From the NCBI GenBank assembly GCA_001414345.1, contig LLCB01000199.1, positions 46,812 through 110,811 of the forward strand: a stretch of DNA of 64,000 bases, given 5' to 3'. The notes beneath the pieces were generated by a model, which was given only the letters and a program-made list of their open reading frames with translations, searched no databases and was not told the origin of the DNA. The DNA is from Hymenoscyphus infarciens. Lineage: Eukaryota > Ascomycota > Leotiomycetes > Helotiales > Helotiaceae. The translations under genes and the position numbers were made by a program. Positions 10,751 through 22,689 of this stretch are shown one piece after another. How positions within the stretch are numbered: position 1 is the first letter of the stretch; every line of letters starts with the position of its first letter.

Positions 10751-11842
10751 ATGGCTCCTCCATCTGCAACCGCTGAGATTGCTGACTCGGGTGCAAGCGT
10801 ACGCTCGAGCAAGAGCGAGCAACCAGCAACGACCCCTCTCGAAGTCGGTCTCAGCACAAAACAAGCCGAGGCTACCGAGTTTGTTGCCATCCCAAAACCC
10901 CCAATAGCTGAGTTCAGCGATCCATATAAGGAGAGAGAATACCAGAAGGGCAGACTGGCACTGGCTTTCCGTATTTTTGCCAAATATGGGTTTGATGAGG
11001 GGGTTGCCGGCCATATAACACTGAGGGTATGTTGCCATTTCCCGGTTGAAAATAGACCAAGACTGCGGAAGAGTCTCCGAGTATGGCTTGGGGGCGAAGA
11101 CTTGGGCAGTTGAAACTTCTCCGCTGACAATGTGTTTGGATAGGACCCAGTTGAACCAACAAGCTTCTGGGTAAACCCATTCGGAGTCGCGTGGCCTCTC
11201 CTCAAAGCATCAGATTTAATTCGAGTCAATGCGGAAGGAAAGGTCGTTGATGGCGGACCATGTCGTCTCCTCAACACAGCTGGTAACTTCCCCCTCCTAT
11301 CGATTCGGTATTTCCAGTATTTCCGCTAACATAGTAACACAGCTTACATGATTCATCATGCCGTCCACGAAGCTCGTCCCGAAATCAATTGCGTAGCACA
11401 CTCCCATTCCATCTACGGACGAGCTTTTTGCACCCTTGGCCGTCCACTCGATACCATTACACAAGACTCGTGTGCCTTCCACAATGATCTTGCAGTCTAC
11501 AACTCATTTCGGGGTATCGTTCTGGCGGCGGACGAGGGTATTGCCATTGCTAAAGCTCTTGGCCAGAAAAAGGCAGCTCTGCTACAAAACCACGGGTTAT
11601 TGACCTGCGGGAAAACAATTGAGAGCGCGGTCTTCTGGTTCATGAGCTTAGAGAAGTGCTGCCATGCCCAACTCCTCGCAGACGCTGCGGCTGGCGGGAG
11701 AGGTGGGGAGACGATCAAAATTGACGATAAGGATGCTGCATACACATATGAGGCGGTTGGTACCGAGACAGCGGGTTGGTTTAGTGCTAAGCCTCAGTTT
11801 GACATGATGGAGCATGAAAGTGGTGTTGATTATAAGTGGTAG
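10751..11842 (+). CDS. Class II aldolase/adducin-domain protein (Mug14-like)
   Basis: Three exons, 10751-11026, 11144-11282 and 11343-11842, give 304 residues with consistent phases; introns have GTATGT and GTAACT donors. The N-terminal ~55 residues are low-complexity. The aldolase fold runs from about residue 65 (EYQKGRLALAFRIFAKYGFD, GVAGHITLRDP) to the end. Putative metal ligands are AHSHSIYG (His158, His160) and QNHGLLT (His222), as in fuculose-phosphate aldolase relatives. Fungal members of this clade, such as fission yeast Mug14, have no established substrate, so aldolase activity is not assured. Start chosen at the ATG after the pyrimidine-rich leader; upstream open frames do not join. 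Confidence 0.88.
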
Positions 11843-12758
11843 GTTGAGGGTTTGCATTGTCTTTAGCGGCATCTCTTCTGGAAGGGTTGCATCATATAAT
11901 TTAACTTCTCTTTTCGTCGTAAGAAGCTAAAGATCCACACCTTGGTTACATAAATTGTTTCTTAAGCACCTCAATTGCATTCCATTTGGAGAGTGGCCAC
12001 CCTTCCCAAATCAGTTTCTTGGAAGTTGTCTCCTTAACCTCGGATTCCCAATCTTCTGGCTCTAGAAACGTAGGCTTCGTTGACTGGTATCCCCTCGACC
12101 GAAAATTAATTCCCCTTTTCCAGGTTGCTGTGGTGGCTGGTGTTGGACATTTAAAGTGACAGTAAATGCGCACATGCCTATCCAACCCTCTCGTTGCTCC
12201 AGCCCTTTGAGGCAATTCAAAGCAACTATTCTAAACACCGAGAACAATTTAAACTGCAATCCAGAATCCAGGTGTTTTAGAACAATCAAGTTCAATTGTC
12301 CCGAAGGATCTGGTAATCAAAGTTGGAACAACGAGTATTTAGTGCGACTTTCAATGTGTGCTTGCGAACTAGAAATGGTTATTTATTTTCTTTTTTCTTT
12401 TGCATAGAAGGAAGAGTTCCTCCAAATCTTCAACATCAAGAAGGCAGTCAGTGGCAGTTCGATATAGAATAGTACTAGGTACCTCCACTACTTACGTTAC
12501 ACCCCCGATCACGGATTACCGGCACCTCTTCACCCCCCTGGCAAAACCCCACCTTTGAATTTCTCACCAACCCAATCGTGCCAATTATCCAATTATATAC
12601 CAATGACGCCAAAAGAAACAGCATGCATGAAAACCCCAGTAAGTTAGGTCAAGTTTTATTTCACCGTTCTAAGTATCGTGTCGTGTGTCTGGTTTGTATT
12701 CTCTTTTCCTTCATCTTCTCATCATCTCGTTCCCTACTGTTTTGTCAAAATCATCAAG
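11843..12758. other. Intergenic
   Basis: Between the aldolase 3' end and the MFS start. Open frames on both strands lack homology or coding bias that I can see. A pyrimidine-rich leader at about 12690-12740 precedes the MFS start. Confidence 0.5.
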
Positions 12759-14237
12759 ATGGCGGTATTAAAACACATCACGTGGGTCTACCGAGAACTC
12801 GGACTCAACTCCCTCTACTCAACCGGTCTCGACGCCTGGCTCATCATCACAGCCCGCTGTCTCCGAATGATAGCCTTCGGCACCGTTTCCCTCATCTTAG
12901 CACTTTTCTTCTCGGCCCTTGAATATTCTGATACATATATTGGTCTTTTTATGACGCTTACCCTTCTTGGAGATGTCCTGCTCTCTGTAATTATAACCTT
13001 GATCGCGGATCGAGTCGGCCGAAGACTAGTTCTCATCCTGGGTTCAACCCTCATGGTTGTGTCAGGCGTGATGTTTTCATATTTTGAAAACTACTGGATC
13101 TTGCTGTCCGCGGCGGTACTGGGAGTTATTAGTGCGAATGGGAGTGATTTTGGACCCTTTAGAGCTATTGAGGAGAGTATGTTGAGTACATTGACGGGAC
13201 CGAAGACGAGACCGGATGTTTTGGCTTGGTATATTACGGCTGCTACTTTGGGGCAGTCGATTGGGACGGAAGCTAGTGGACGAGTTGTGGATTTTCTGGA
13301 AAGACTGGATGGTTGGGTGATCACTGATGCGTATCATGCGATTTTTTGGATTTATTCTGTGGTTGGGCTGTTGAATATTTTGTGTATGGGGCTTTTGAGT
13401 GAGAAGTGTGAGGCGCCGGTTGCGGTGAAGGTGGAAGGGGAAGATGCCGAGGGGTTGTTAGAGGGGGAAGAGGGCCAGGAGCTGGAAGAACGAGGTTCCA
13501 GGAGTCTGGATCAGCAACAAGCAAAGGCGGAGGTGGAACCGGAAAAGAAGAGCTTCTTTACTCACATCTCGAAAGACACGAGAGTGGCGATGTACAAGTT
13601 GTGGTTCCTACTCATCATCGACTCCCTAGCAGATGGAATGGTTGGATACTCGCTTGTCACGTATTACATGGATCTAAAATTCCATCTTCCAAAATCGACA
13701 CTAGGGGATATCACATCAGCAAGCTATTTCTTGTCTTTTATCTCGACACTCTTTGCGGCGCCACTATCGCGTCGTCTCGGGCTCGTCAATACCATGGTAT
13801 TTACACATTTACCATCCTCGGCAGCAGTTCTATTCTTCCCATTACCAAACGGTATCGTCTTGACAGTAATTCTACTCATGATCCGGACGGGATTGAATAA
13901 CATGGATCAAGCACCTCGAGCAGCATTCATCGCCGCTGTAGTACGGCCAGAGGAACGGACAGCAATCATGGGAATTACGAGTATGCTACGAACACTTGCC
14001 TCGGCAATTGGACCTACAGTCACAGGTGTTTTGGCAGGCCATGATCGGTTCTGGATTGCGTTTGTTGCTGCTGGGGCTTTGAGAATTGCGTATGATCTGG
14101 GACTATTTGCTATGTTTGTCAATGTGAAGCTGCATCAACATGAGGAAGGAGGTGGGGAGAAGGAACCCAAGATTGAAGACGAGAGGCGGTCGAGCGACGA
14201 GGAGGAATTGAGAGATCTTCCTAGAGAGACGCGATAA
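12759..14237 (+). CDS. Major facilitator superfamily transporter
   Basis: Intronless, 492 residues from the ATG at 12759 (MAVLKHITWVYRELG); an in-frame extension upstream has no good start. About 12 membrane helices are visible in two halves. Motif A of the MFS, LIADRVGRRLVLILG, sits between helices 2 and 3. A hydrophilic acidic loop of about 70 residues (EGEDAEGLLEGEEGQELEE and following) separates the halves, and the C-terminal tail is charged (EGGGEKEPKIEDERRSSDEE). It is predicted to be a proton-driven carrier in the plasma or vacuole membrane; the substrate is unknown. The last ~95 bp recur, inverted, at 6620-6722 upstream of family gene A. Family gene B follows in the same direction. 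Confidence 0.88.
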   Translation: MAVLKHITWVYRELGLNSLYSTGLDAWLIITARCLRMIAFGTVSLILALFFSALEYSDTYIGLFMTLTLLGDVLLSVIITLIADRVGRRLVLILGSTLMVVSGVMFSYFENYWILLSAAVLGVISANGSDFGPFRAIEESMLSTLTGPKTRPDVLAWYITAATLGQSIGTEASGRVVDFLERLDGWVITDAYHAIFWIYSVVGLLNILCMGLLSEKCEAPVAVKVEGEDAEGLLEGEEGQELEERGSRSLDQQQAKAEVEPEKKSFFTHISKDTRVAMYKLWFLLIIDSLADGMVGYSLVTYYMDLKFHLPKSTLGDITSASYFLSFISTLFAAPLSRRLGLVNTMVFTHLPSSAAVLFFPLPNGIVLTVILLMIRTGLNNMDQAPRAAFIAAVVRPEERTAIMGITSMLRTLASAIGPTVTGVLAGHDRFWIAFVAAGALRIAYDLGLFAMFVNVKLHQHEEGGGEKEPKIEDERRSSDEEELRDLPRETR

Positions 14238-14588
14238 GGAGATAGTCAAGTATACAGAGGATGTAAGTTGGTTAGTAGACATTTTAAAGCATTTATAGAC
14301 TTTTGCCAAATGTCGAACCGATGGGTGATAAAAGAATGTGTGATAAGCAAATGAGTATCGTGTTCTGCTAACCACCAGACCTCAATAGAGAAAAAATAAG
14401 AACTCTCGGCACCTTCACAGGAGAGGAAGACATGGTGAATGAACGAAAGTAAAGAAATCCCTCACTATAGTCTGAATTAGCTTACATGAAAGTCCAGTTT
14501 TAGATGAGCAATTCTGCGACCCGCCACTTTAGGGCACTCATTTACTCGACAATGTCGAAAAAAACAAAATTACCCAGCGTCGCTCAAT

Positions 14589-14601
14589 CTCGCTTAGCTT
14601 T
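14589..14601 (+). promoter_or_regulatory. Shared upstream motif CTCGCTTAGCTTT of family gene B
   Basis: Thirteen bases identical to the motif upstream of C (47010-47022), about 190 bp before the chosen start of B. The inner CTCGCTTAG is also upstream of A. This could be a promoter element or simply residual homology from duplication. Confidence 0.3.
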
Positions 14602-14782
14602 CCGCATTTGGAATAGTGCCCACCGCGAGAAGTATATCTTGTCGTCCCCTCAACCTCTTTCCTCTTTTTTTTCTCTCTCTCCCAGTCATCGACACGTTAC
14701 AAAATTCCTCAAGCAAACCATCAAACAATCGTTCAAACCACAACCACCCCAACAACAACACCCTCCCATCACCACCACCACA

Positions 14783-16467
14783 ATGAGCTATCCATATCAG
14801 AATGGCAGCGGCTACGGCCAACAACGTCGTGGCTTCCACCGCGACGGGGGGGCCTACAACAACAACAGCACGCCAGTCAACGCTGGTCAAGGGTCGGGCT
14901 TCCGCCACCCCACCGCCGGCCTCTACTCGCACCCCCACCCGAACCAACAACACCACCACCAGCCTCCTCAGGGCTCTCAGCTGGACCTCGCTGATCCCAT
15001 CGTGATCAGCCTACAGGCTGCCATCCGGCGCCTGGAGATCGAGTCGGAGGAGACGAAGAAGAAGTTGGAGTGCGTTGAGGGCTCTGCTCTCAAGCAATCT
15101 CGTCGTCTAGAGTAGGTCTACACAACGAATAGATGAATAAAATATTAATTATTCATTATAAATATTAAATAAATATATAGTATTCGAGCGATTATTCGAG
15201 CGATAAGAGCTTAAATGAATATATTACGAATAGTTTCTATTTATTAAGCTTAATATCCGCCCCCTAGGTCTTAGTATAGAGGGTTTATATAAGTTGAATC
15301 TTACTCCCTTTTTATATATATATTTAAATATAATTAAACTATAAATTTACTTACTTTTAATTATTATTAATAGATTACTATCGTCTCTACTCTTTATTAC
15401 TTATATTATATGAAATAGAGTATTATATTAAAGGGTATTATATAACACCCTACTTTCTAAAGCATTATATATATAACCTTTAAGCTAAGGTTTTAACTAA
15501 GGTTTCGACGTCGAAAGAGTTAAAAGGCTCTACTATTTTTACCTTATTTAATAATTTATCTACTTTTTTAGCCTAGAAACGCCCTAGCGTAGCCTAATTA
15601 AGATAACGAAAGCGACTAAAGCGGATAATTTCAGGAAACTATACTAAAAGGGTGGAGAATATAGAATATTCATAAATAAACGACTGCTATTTATACCCTA
15701 AACTCTCCTTATTCTTGAATAATTCGAAGGGTAATTTATCCGTGGAAAATCGTGAATATTCTGAACATATTCGTAGCTTTTATTCGTTGTACAGACCTAG
15801 TCTGGAGGTCGTGGAGAGAGAGTTGGAGAAGAGGAAGAAGAAGGAGATGGAGGTGGAGGAGGAGTTGGAGGCAGCACGAGAGAGGATCAAAGTCCTCGAG
15901 GCTACCACCACCCTGCAACAACCACCAGTGACCTCGGCGGTCCTGGAACGATTGGGCTTGGGGCCAGAGACCCCCCCACCAACTGCTGTCCTCGCAAGCG
16001 AGGTCGTCTCTACACCAACCCCCGTCGTCGTCGTCGTCGCCACCACCACCACCTGGACCAACCCTCTCGCCAACGAGTACAACGGCTGGCCATACTGGCT
16101 CTGGGCCCTCCTCGTCGTCTTGTTAGGTTCTCTTTTCGCCGGGCTTTACGCCTTGGTCGTTTATTTGTTCGGTCCCGCGGTTCCCTCGTTGTCTCTTGGT
16201 CCTTGGTGTGAAAACCTCCAACTGGCCAAGCACATCTTCGAGTACCGGTTCTGTCCTTTGGTCGATGCTCCCACGCCTCTATTCGAATTGGTGTCCCCTG
16301 ATGCATACACGGCGGTGGTGGCTCCTGTTTGCATGGACCACATTTGCACAGGGCCTGATGTCGAATACGTGGAGCCGGCTGTTTCTTGCGGATACGATCT
16401 CTTTTGCCTGTTAGCCAAGTACGAGCGATTCTTCATCGGATTCCAGATGAATTATCAGATGTCGTAA
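14783..16467 (+). CDS. Coiled-coil/single-membrane-helix protein, family member B, split by a hAT-like element
   Basis: The coding sequence is in two pieces. 14783-15112 encodes a Gln/His/Asn-rich N-terminus (residues 1-72), then a coiled coil (LEIESEETKKKLECVEG). It meets a TAG at 15113, the first base of an inserted element. From 15808 the same coiled coil resumes (VVERELEKRKKKEMEVEEEL), followed by a Pro/Val/Thr linker, a membrane helix (about 204-231) and the C-terminal signature from residue 272 (VSPDAYTAVVAPVCMDHICT, GPDVEYVEPAVSCG). Removing the element and one target-duplication copy gives one frame of 329 residues. Splicing 15112-15800 as a GTAGGT...CCTAG intron also keeps frame (331 residues). 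So it is either a freshly disrupted gene or one whose transposon acts as an intron. An in-frame ATG at 14504 would add 93 residues; 14783 is preferred for its CACAATGAG context. Function unknown. Confidence 0.7.
15113..15799. mobile_element. hAT-like non-autonomous element (687 bp) inside gene B
   Basis: The ends are inverted: TAGGTCTACACAACGAATA at the left, and TAGGTCTGTACAACGAATA when the right end is reverse-complemented (17 of 19 identical). They are flanked by GTCTAGAG (15105-15112) and GTCTGGAG (15800-15807), an 8-bp target duplication with one mismatch. The 8-bp duplication and TAGG- terminus are typical of the hAT superfamily. The interior is AT-rich with no transposase frame, so the element is MITE-like. 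Confidence 0.85.
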
Positions 16468-16979
16468 TTGACAGGCATTGGTTTTTGTGTCTCGCTGTTC
16501 TGAATAGGGGGTCTTGTCCCCATGGTTGAGGTCGGTTTGTAATTAATATCTCTGTTTTTTCTTCTTCTTTCTTTGGTTCGTTCTTTCTTTCTTTTTTCTT
16601 TGGTTGGAAGTTTACTGTTACTTGATTCTCATGTATTTCGCGGTTGGAAGGTCGATACCTGGTTTGTAATAGGGGTTTGTGTTTACAGTGCGGCGGGAGC
16701 TTACACCTAGTGTGGAGGGGGTTGTCCTCCACTGTTATATGTCAAGTGGGAGGGATGGGGGTTTTGTTCCTGCTTTCTTGCATGGAGTTCTGGCGCAGTT
16801 AGCATGAAATGATACCTATTTGATTTGAATACATTCTTGACAGTGAACATTGCATTGCTTAAATTGAGAATACAAATAAAAATGGATTATTCTATTCATT
16901 TCTTTGGGTAGGACTAATCCTATTTGAGAAGGTGGTAGAGGCAGGTGTGCTCTAGCAAGAGTGGATGTTTTAGCATCGT
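16468..16979. other. 3' flank of gene B
   Basis: Balanced to T-rich sequence without a supportable gene. Probable 3' untranslated region of B, before the AT-rich block. Confidence 0.5.
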
Positions 16980-19320
16980 ACTCTAGCTAGGCAAACTTTA
17001 GTTAAACTATTCCTCTAAGTAGAGTATATTATTTACTTACTTATATCTAGTAAAGTTATCTAACGTTCTCTGTTTTTTAGTTTAGCTTATAAATATAAAT
17101 TAGCTTTATCTAATTACGAAGAATCCTTACCTTCGAATAAATCCTCTAGATTCTAATTATTGATTTGTTTTAGAACTAGATAGAATAAGCTATCTATTAA
17201 TAATAACTTACGATTCGTAAGCTACTTTTAATAGTTTCTCTTTATTACTTAGTTTAAGTAAAAGTCTTAATCTCTTATTGATTTTTAATTTAATTAGTAT
17301 ATCTTAGTTATATTTACTAACTGCTAAAGAATTTTCTATTTCTAATAACTTTTCTTTGATTTCTAATGTTTATTTAATTTAAATACTCGATAGAATAGAA
17401 TTTACTATTAAAGCAGGTTATAACGAATTAATATAAGCTACTCTTAAGACTAGGCTAGATAAATATCTATGAAAAAAGAGTAAGAATAATACCTAAGATA
17501 TTAAGTAGTATATATTAAAGAAATAGAAGAATAAGAGTAGGATGCGAAGACTTAACATCTATACGCGGTGTATTCTACGAACCTCTAGTAGTCCTATCTT
17601 ATCCCTAGAACTATCTATAGAGCTAAGTTTAAGTTAAAAGACGACGTAGTAATACCTCTTTTTTATAACTATTAGAGTTTTAGGCCTCTTAACCTTCTAT
17701 AAAGAAGATAGTAATATACTAGATATCGGCGAAAAAGACCTATATAGCTTATTTACTTAATAGTAGTATCTACGGACTACTAAAACGAACCGATTAAGAA
17801 AGCCTCTAAAGTCGATTCTATATATCCGCTAATACTAGAGGACTTCTACTCTAGATATGCCGTAGAATTATATATAACTCTAAGAAGGTAAAGGCTATAT
17901 ACTAACCTAAGATTAGAGGTGATACCTATAGTAGTTATTCTATATAGTTAGTATATACTATATTTAAGTTAAGAGAATTACTAGAAGAGGTAAAGGACCT
18001 TTAGTAATAGTAATAGAGTAATTAGAAGGGGCCTAGGTAGTACGAATAGGAATATAGATATAGAAGGGTTCTTATAACTAGATAATAGATTCTCTACTAT
18101 TTATATTAGTAGATATTCAAAGTACGTTTAATAGTACTTTAATAAAGTAGTAAAATACCTCTTAGAAGGTATAGAACTATAGAGTAGAGAACCGATTCTC
18201 TAGTAGTTATAAAGAACTAATTCTCTACTATTTATATTAGTAGATATTCGAAGCACGTTTAGTAGCTTTTAGATAAAGTAGTAAAATACCTCTTAAGAGG
18301 TATAGGACTATAGAGTAGAGGGAATAAAAGATAGAACTAGGAAACTTAGGTTAGGGATATATTAGAGAATAGTTCTATATAAGATAGTATACTAGAAGAT
18401 AATTATTATTAGTCTTATATAAAGGAGAGCTAACTAAGCTCTTTTTATAAGAGCTATTATAAAGTACTAAATTAGTCGTTTATAAGAATAACTAAAAACA
18501 TTAAATTTAAATTAGAATAAAAGGAATAGAAGGAGATACTAAGCTATTACTAGGATATAAAGCTAGAAGTATAGAGGTATATATATATAGTAGGCCTAGT
18601 AATAGATACTCTAAGAAGTATATAAGCTACTTTTAGATAAAACCCTATAAATAGTACGTCTATATAGCGCCGGCTTTAGGTAGCTAAAAAGACTATTTGA
18701 ATATAAAAAATAAAAATAAAAAAGAAGAATAAGAGTAAAAAGTAGGCTAATTATATTTAATAAGAAAAGCTAATTCTTATCTAAATTCTTACTAATAGTT
18801 TAAATAAAAAATAGTATTATAAACTAAAGAGAGCGCTTCTTTAATATAAAAACTAATGTTTTAAATATAACCTTATATAGATTATTTAGATATATAAGAA
18901 AGAAGTAATTAATTAAAAGAATAAGAAATAAAAAGTCGTATACTATCTTAATTAGAAAAAGAACGTATTTAATAATTAATATTTATAGCTAAATCTATTC
19001 TTAAAATTAATATAAGATATCTTTTAAAGTAATTTAATAGATACTAATATAGCTTATTATAAGATACTTAGATATATAAAAGCTTAATAATTAACTTTTC
19101 AAAGTAATAAATTTAGCTCTAAGAGTAATTATAATTATAAAACCTCTTAGTAGCTTACTAATTCTATATACTAGAATTTATAAAGTAGAGAGAGCCTACG
19201 CGTCTATAGATCTAACAAATCAAACGTATACAAAGAACTGAGATTAGAATAAATACATTTTTCATTTTCCTATCTTTCGTAGATATAATTTTCTCTATAG
19301 CTACCTACTAGCAGACAATG
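16980..19320. repeat. AT-rich RIP-mutated block
   Basis: TpA-rich, with stops in all frames and no supportable gene. No inverted termini found by eye. Contains a 131-bp tandem duplication at about 18085-18345. Confidence 0.6.
18085..18345. repeat. 131-bp tandem duplication
   Basis: Two adjacent copies share ATTCTCTACTATTTATATTA at 18089 and 18220 and continue in parallel through the AGTAGATATTC, CACGTTTA-like, AAAATACCTCTTA and TATAGAGTAGAG words. The offset is 131 bp. Confidence 0.7.
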
Positions 19321-19382
19321 TAACAAAGAGATCCCAGCCATCTCCAAAAAAGATCTTATCAAACTCCGCCCGCCATCTCTAT

Positions 19383-22209
19383 CTAGGCATCCTTAGTTTT
19401 GGTTAAATCCTCCTTCACGTCGACATCCATTGGCTCCGCAGGTGCAGCATCAGCTGTAGCATCAGCTCCTTCCTCGGACTCAATTTCTCCTTCAACCTTG
19501 GCCTCCGCACCTTCAGGCTTCTTTCCTTGTTTTGAAGTATTAGAGTTGTTGACAAGCGGCGTAGTATCATTGAAAATCCTCAACAACATCGCCGTTCGAT
19601 CCTCCTTTGCCAGCATCAAGTTCAAAGAATGCAGACTTCTCCAAAGCGGAAGAACCATGCGTTCCTGGAACCCATCTTTGTCGTCACTGGGTTCGATACG
19701 GAGAACACAACATCCCATACCGATATCTCTTACTCGTTCACCAATCTCACCCAGGTTCTTCCAGTGGTCGTCAGTGACCTTGGGGAACATTTCGATGAGG
19801 AGTTTGCGAAGGGTTTCCTTCTTGTAGAGTCGGACGACGCGGTCGATTCCGACGTAGCCTTCTAGGATGGGCATTCCTTCGGATTGGATTCTCCATCTGC
19901 AGACTCCTTCTCCTTGGACATCTTGCTTCATGAACATGCGGACACCCCCGTGGATGAACTTGATTCCCTTTCCCTCGTTTTCTGTCAGAATGTCGCGAAT
20001 GAGCTTTGAGGTATAGTAGATTGTCTTGGCTGGTTCGCCCTCAGCATTTCGTACTAGGAACCGGTCTCTTGGGAACCGTGGTGATAATTCGTAGAACTTT
20101 TCGATGATTTGGACTTCTGCGTGATCGCCGACGATGTATTTGAAGGGCTCCTCGAACTGTTGTGCATTTCGGTTTCGATTTGCACGAACTTGTGGCTGCG
20201 GAATAATCACATCAGGAATATCGACAACATCCTTCGTGGGTTCAACCTTTGCAGCTGGAGGAGGTGGGAAATGAACTTGTCGGTCTTGCAAACCTGGTTC
20301 GGCTACCTCATCCTCACCATCTATGGACTTGAGCTTCTTTGTCGATACAACTCCGTCAATTTCTAATCCCTCAACCTCATCAGCAGATCGCTTCTTCAAA
20401 TTGGAGGTAGTATCTGGAGCTGGCTGGTTCTGGCGTGCCACTGGCGTGGGTGTAAGCTCGTCTGCAATTGGAGCAGATGGTCCAGTCAGAGCATCGGCGG
20501 CATTTATCTTTGGGATAACACTTCCACCCTCAACTGGCGCAGGCATGGATTCGATTTCGTCAACAATTGCGCTAATTGGAGGTTTTGGTTCTCCTTTCTT
20601 CGATTCCGACTCGGGTTTTGCCTTGAATTCGGACAATTTCTCCAGGATTGAGATGAAGAATCCACCTGTGTCCTGTTGATGCGCATATACTCTCATACAT
20701 CTCTCAAGCGGGATTTCATCTGCGGAGGGTGAAGGTGCAAACATGGTTGATGAAAGCTTCTCGGATGCGTAGGTTGATCCATTCTCCGAGTTGTACTTTT
20801 CAACTTCAGCAAAGTCGGACCAGGTTTTACCAGACTTATCCATCACCCTCCAGGATTTCAAACCAGGTTTTCTCTTCAGCAGTGGCAATTGATCGTCGGT
20901 AGGGAGAAGTTTTACTTTCTCAAGCCCACCACATCTTTCAATTGCAGCTACAATGACTGCTTCGTTCTCCACGGGATTCATACTACAGGTCGAATAGACT
21001 ACACGCCCCCCGACCTTGAGCATCTGAAGAGCCCGAACAAGGATACGCACTTGTGTCATGTGTAGTCCAATGGCATTTCCAGGAGTCCAGTCTTTCCACA
21101 AGTTGACGTTTTTCCTCAATGTTCCGTCCCCAGAACAAGGCACATCGGCCAAAATTCTGTCAAATTTCAAGTATCGATTCAATGCTGGGTTTTCTGGCGT
21201 GGGGGGTAGTTTGATGGACGGGTACATGGTAGCATCGTGGTTGGTGACAATCAAATTTGGAGACGATAACCGCTTGAGCTGATGAATCAACATGTGACTG
21301 CGTTTATAATCGTTGTCGTTGGCGATAAGAAGCCCGGTAGCTCTGCCGTTGTCGCTTGTATCAACTTCGACCTCCACCTCATCTCCTTTGATTCCGGGAC
21401 CAGGGCTCACTTCTCGGCCATCCTCCGTCGCAAAGTGCCGAAGAGCCTTATGAACGCGAGCCTCCTCCCCTCTGTGTACCATCTCGAGCAATTGAGCTGC
21501 CTTACTACCTGGTGCAGCACACATATCCAACACAGTCATACCAGGTTGTAAATCCATCACCAGTGGTGGGATCATGCTGACCACCTCTTGTCGACTGATA
21601 TTTCCAACACTTGTTTCCGAAACCAAGAACTTTTGGAAGGAGGCGAAGGGTGGGAACTTGCGAACTACATTTTTGGGGGTCGTCATCCACCAAGCAAGCT
21701 CATCTGGGTACCACGAAACGGGTTTTGGTGGTTCGACGGTTTGTCCATTGAAGTGGGTGATTTTGGAGATTTCGGGAACGTATCGCTCTTTCAATTGGGT
21801 CTGGACAGCCAGCGCATGTCTACAAATTCAGTCAGCATGCCATTACTACCCCATTAGAGTGCTGTGAACGCTTGCGCGCTAAGATCCGAAGGATTTTTGA
21901 TTTTTTTTGCGCCTGGGGACATACCCTTTTGACCCAGTGAAACGGAAACTGTTGGGCAATTCTCTCTTGTATGCCTCCCAGAACTCCTGCTGTTCTGCCT
22001 CTGGAAGACCAAGCACATCATTGTAATATCCTTCGAGGCGCTCGTTCTCCTTCGTGACCTTGTCGAAGCTGACTCGATTGTCCTCACCCCCGCGACGGTC
22101 CCCGCCCCCGCGACCACGGCCTCGACCACCACGACCTCCCTATTTATTTCGTTAGATGATGCTTGATAGAGGAGTCGCAATGACTTACTCGTTTTCCTCC
22201 TCGAGCCAT
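19383..22209 (-). CDS. TRM4: tRNA (cytosine-C5) methyltransferase, Trm4/Ncl1/NSUN2 type
   Basis: Methylates C5 of cytosines in tRNA (positions 34, 40, 48, 49 in yeast) using SAM, in the nucleus. Three exons: 22209-22189, 22139-21925 and 21819-19383, phases consistent, 890 residues. The N-terminus is an RGG-rich stretch ([13 protein letters not shown]), then FDKVTKENERLEGYYNDVLG, typical of the family start. The Rossmann SAM site has VLDMCAAPGSK. The two working cysteines are in DVPCSGDGT (Cys307, release) and STCSMNP (Cys357, covalent catalysis). The C-terminal region has a PUA-like segment and an acidic, low-complexity tail. Yeast Trm4 is 684 residues; filamentous fungal forms are longer. 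The start was chosen because MARGGKR joins the RGG exon through a standard GTAAGT intron. Confidence 0.95.
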
Positions 22210-22689
22210 TGTATGCGCGGGTTTGCGATTGTTGTTGGCACCTTGAAAAGATGCTGTAATTGACTTGTCGAGGCTATCGCATAGAAATTCATTGGAAATT
22301 ATGGAAGAGCTCTTATGGGGATGGAAGAACTATTTATCCGATGATTGCCCCGCTACCAAAGCCGAAGAGAGCCCGCCACGACTTCAGCTTCTGATGTAAG
22401 AATCAATCCTGTATTTTTGCTTGGTCTTAAAAGACTTAGCTACTTTGCCATTTCTGTCTGTCGTTTATCAAGCAACGTTCGAATCGTCTCTTTGGGGTTC
22501 TGATTGCGGGCTGGTGTCATCATCCAAATGAGCCTTCACTCAATTAATAAGCTGCCAACCCCTCTTTTGGAGTTGGACGCTACGAGTACTCCAATATACT
22601 AGTTCCCATTGATAGTTCTTTGGTGAAGTTTCACCCTCAATCATCCTTCTTTCTCGAACTTTGTCTCCTGCCCTCTCGTTGCTTTCATC
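22210..22689. promoter_or_regulatory. Divergent promoter region between TRM4 and the hydrolase
   Basis: 480 bp between two divergent starts. Pyrimidine-rich just before the hydrolase ATG. No clear TATA box or known operator. Confidence 0.45.

Noticed and set aside
15715..15800. Apparent start of a separate protein (MNNSKGNLSV...) for the 3' half of gene B
   Set aside because: These codons are inside the inserted element; the true coding sequence resumes after the target duplication.
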